The position numbers and the translations under genes were made by a program. Of a stretch of 34,374 nucleotides of DNA, positions 32,781-34,374 are shown in pieces (position 1 is the first letter of the stretch; the number at the start of each line of letters is the position of its first letter). This stretch comes from Candidatus Parabeggiatoa sp. nov. 3 (GTDB taxonomy: Bacteria > Pseudomonadota > Gammaproteobacteria > Beggiatoales > Beggiatoaceae): positions 1 to 34,374 of the forward strand of contig QNEL01000017.1 of assembly GCA_003645185.1 (NCBI GenBank), in the 5' to 3' direction. The notes below the pieces were generated by a model that was not told the DNA's origin, did no database searches, and saw only the letters and a program-made list of their open reading frames with translations.

Positions 32781-33404
32781 TTACCCCACGCCGGCTGATA
32801 AAACCACTAAAAAAATAAAAATACCGGCGACTGTACCCGCAATCAGGCCGCTGGCTAATCCACCAAGAATGGCTATATAAGAACCGCCTGAAATAACCCC
32901 CATCCGAATGCCCATGAGTATAGCACCGATTATAGCGGGGTATATAACAATGCCCCGTTTTCTCTGGAATGCGATGACTAACACAGTCATAACCGCTATC
33001 AAGGCACCCAAAAACCCATACTTATTTTTTTCATACCTGATCAGATAGGAACGCAAAGGGGCCATACTGGTTTCTAAAGACGGCCTTTTTTCCCCTATTT
33101 TGGCAAAATAAATATTATTGGGATTGGTAGCAAGCTGAGAAAGCGTTTCAACATCTTGATTAAGATATCGCCCTTCATAGCCAATGACAGTACCGGAATC
33201 AAGCAATTCTTTTGTTTCAGCCTCAGTCCATTGATAAGTCCCAGCATGTCCAAGACTGACTAATTGTTGTTCTTGTTTCCAAGCGGTGGAAATAGCCTGT
33301 TCTTTATATTGCATCATCTTTTCTTCTTGTGAAGTGCAGGAAGCAACCAATACGATCAACATGAGGCTAACAAGTTGATAAGAATAAAATTTGAGCGTTT
33401 TCAT
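32781..33404 (-). CDS. Putative lipoprotein with C-terminal membrane helices
   Basis: From the ATG at 33404 the product has 207 residues; a start four codons earlier is possible. The N-terminus is a lipoprotein signal: KTLKFYSYQ, hydrophobic SLMLIVLV and lipobox VASC with Cys23. A polar domain follows (SQEEKMMQYKEQAIST, TYQWTEAETKELLDSG). The last 70 residues contain three hydrophobic stretches (GALIAVMTVLVIAF, IIGAILMGIRMGVI, GLIAGTVAGIFIFLVVL) rich in Gly, arranged like helices with glycine zippers. A lipid-anchored N-terminus together with helices is unusual; alternatively the N-terminal helix stays uncut. I do not recognise the family, and no partner gene is adjacent. Confidence 0.6.
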   Translation of the reverse strand: MKTLKFYSYQLVSLMLIVLVASCTSQEEKMMQYKEQAISTAWKQEQQLVSLGHAGTYQWTEAETKELLDSGTVIGYEGRYLNQDVETLSQLATNPNNIYFAKIGEKRPSLETSMAPLRSYLIRYEKNKYGFLGALIAVMTVLVIAFQRKRGIVIYPAIIGAILMGIRMGVISGGSYIAILGGLASGLIAGTVAGIFIFLVVLSAGVG

Positions 33405-33416
33405 ATCTAAAAACAA

Positions 33417-33689
33417 TTATCAATTATCACAGGATATCTAAAAAAGAAATTATACAAGCCCAAGTGGCACTTGAATATTATCAAATAATATCAAAAAGCC
33501 TTCAAGTTTGAAAGGCTGGAATACTGAACACCTATCAGTTTATTTATAAATAGTGCAACGGATGATCGTAGCTCGTTACTTAGTGAAAATTAATTTGTTT
33601 ATCCCCATAATGAACTTTGATAACGAAGTTTTGTTAAATTTTTTTTAGATTACAAGATTACAAACTCTGAATTGATGAATTGACACTTC
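33417..33689. other. Intergenic AT-rich region; no gene seen
   Basis: Nothing convincing lies here: only ATCAATTATCA-type direct repeats at 33417-33440, AT-rich sequence and no ORF with an RBS. Confidence 0.5.
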
Positions 33690-33978
33690 GCGAAATTTAT
33701 TTTGCGGTTTCGTTCCAAATTTATTTTGCTGCAAAATTTATTTTGCGGCTTTGGAGTGCAAAATTTATTTTGCGGTAACTTTTCGTTCCAAATTTATTTT
33801 GCAGCTTTGGAGTGCAAAATTTATTTTGCGGCTTTGGAGTGCAAAATTTATTTTGCGGCTTTGGAATGCCTGTTATTTTGCGGCTTTGGAATGCCTGTTA
33901 TTTTGCGGTAACTTTTCGTTCCAAATTTATTTGCGAAGGAAAAGTGTACTTTATTCAATCGGGAATCGCTATATATCA
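33690..33978. repeat. Family A array with mixed GTTCCAAATTT, GTGCAAAATTT and TGCCTGTTATTT units
   Basis: At least nine units ending TTATTTTGCGG. The variants alternate CTTTGGAGTGCAAAATTTAT, CTTTTCGTTCCAAATTTAT and GGAATGCCTGTTATTTTGCG. The right border, TACTTTATTCAATCGGGAAT at 33948-33967, followed by CGCTATAT, matches sequence beside the arrays at 1268-1292 (inverted) and 23312-23326. ORFs read through it are artefacts. Confidence 0.8.
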
Positions 33979-34268
33979 AAACTGAATTAACAAACTGTAC
34001 TACTTTGAAGGCAGCCTTTTCGATAAGGCGAATTGGCTTGTTCGCCATTTGACTTTTTTAATTCATGAACTCCTGAACTCTTAAAATGACACAGTCAACT
34101 AAGAAGAAGGGTGCCCTGCACATGCGGAGTCCAGCCTATTTGATAAAGCGGCCCAATTGCGAGCATCTATCCAAATTTAAAAACACCATCTCCACTTCTA
34201 GGGTATTGAGATGTGATATAATTTTAATGTTAGAGTCAGCTAAACTTTTAAAAAGGAGATATTAAACA
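33979..34268. other. Upstream region of the last gene
   Basis: No gene is seen. TATAAT at 34217-34222 is a possible -10 element about 50 bp ahead of the last CDS; a -35 partner is not clear. Confidence 0.35.
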
Positions 34269-34374
34269 ATGCTTGAAACCAAGATATGGCCTGTAGAAGA
34301 GATGGTACACGAGGATGAATTTACTGATAGGGTGGAACTGTTGAGGGAATTAGACCAATGGATCAAGGCGATAA
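34269..34374 (+). CDS. Start of an unidentified gene, cut by the window end
   Basis: Thirty-five codons with a strong RBS (AAAGGAGA about nine bases upstream). The product starts MLETKIWPVEEMVHEDEFTD and continues RVELLRELDQWIKAI. The FxDRxxELxxLxxWxxxI pattern resembles the opening of AAA/STAND-type ATPases, where a P-loop would follow about 15 residues later, but that part is outside the window. The call is open. Confidence 0.5.
   Translation, partial: MLETKIWPVEEMVHEDEFTDRVELLRELDQWIKAI

Noticed and set aside
33702..33990. Overlapping ORFs rich in Phe, Lys, Leu and Cys
   Set aside because: They are family A repeats read through; the same peptide (FILRL, NLFCG) appears wherever the repeat occurs.
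1..34374. Direct TAACTGA heptamer arrays known from a Beggiatoa genome
   Set aside because: I saw no tandem arrays of this heptamer, so it cannot be used to support the genus.

Overview
The window looks like a chromosomal segment of a gammaproteobacterium related to the large sulfur bacteria (Beggiatoa/Thiomargarita type). This rests on the moderately AT-rich sequence, gammaproteobacterial-type cbb3 oxidase, HisH and CobW proteins, a caspase/C13-like protein behind a propeller repeat, and an extraordinary load of short repeats and palindromes. The genus is an inference; no rRNA or tRNA gene is visible to test it.

Layout. 1-1290 (minus): ruins of a CRISPR adaptation cassette, a reverse transcriptase fragment overlapping a cas1 that is split by a 184-bp inverted-repeat element. 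1642-2787: a propeller/caspase-like protein lacking the expected catalytic residues. 2800-4210: inverted-repeat elements around an IS200-like (RAYT-type) transposase. 4237-6500: a UvrD-type helicase remnant, a D12-class DNA adenine methylase and a DUF4258/DUF2283 pair. 6628-13146 (minus): ccoS, a small conserved protein, a CobW GTPase, an MBL-fold hydrolase, a REC-DUF3369-histidine kinase, an exported protein, hisH and a membrane protein. 13150-16138: about 3 kb of palindrome-rich DNA with one 57-codon ORF and two FNR-type boxes. 16139-19293: ccoNOQP. 19588-29610: an accessory stretch with two Septu-like ATPase/HNH modules (both HNH genes truncated), an SDR enzyme, a DsbD_2-type membrane protein, gene remnants, an AbiE-type pair and an RF2-like protein whose GGQ motif is GGP. 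29856-32720: ccoG, a small hypothetical gene, fixH and duplicated fixH 3' ends. 32781-34374: a membrane lipoprotein, repeats, and the start of an unidentified gene.

How it fits together. The backbone is a cbb3 cytochrome c oxidase locus (ccoN, O, Q, P, G, fixH, S and a DsbD_2-type protein) whose usually adjacent genes are spread over about 26 kb, with defence genes and repeat arrays between them. Two FNR boxes upstream of ccoN fit induction at low oxygen. At least six repeat families recur, and many gene remnants sit at their edges, which suggests repeat-associated breakage of genes. The most unusual intact gene is the RF2 paralogue at 26712: it keeps the SPF stop-codon-reading tripeptide, has lost the Gln of GGQ, lacks the RF2 frameshift leader, and lies between AbiE-like and Septu-like genes.
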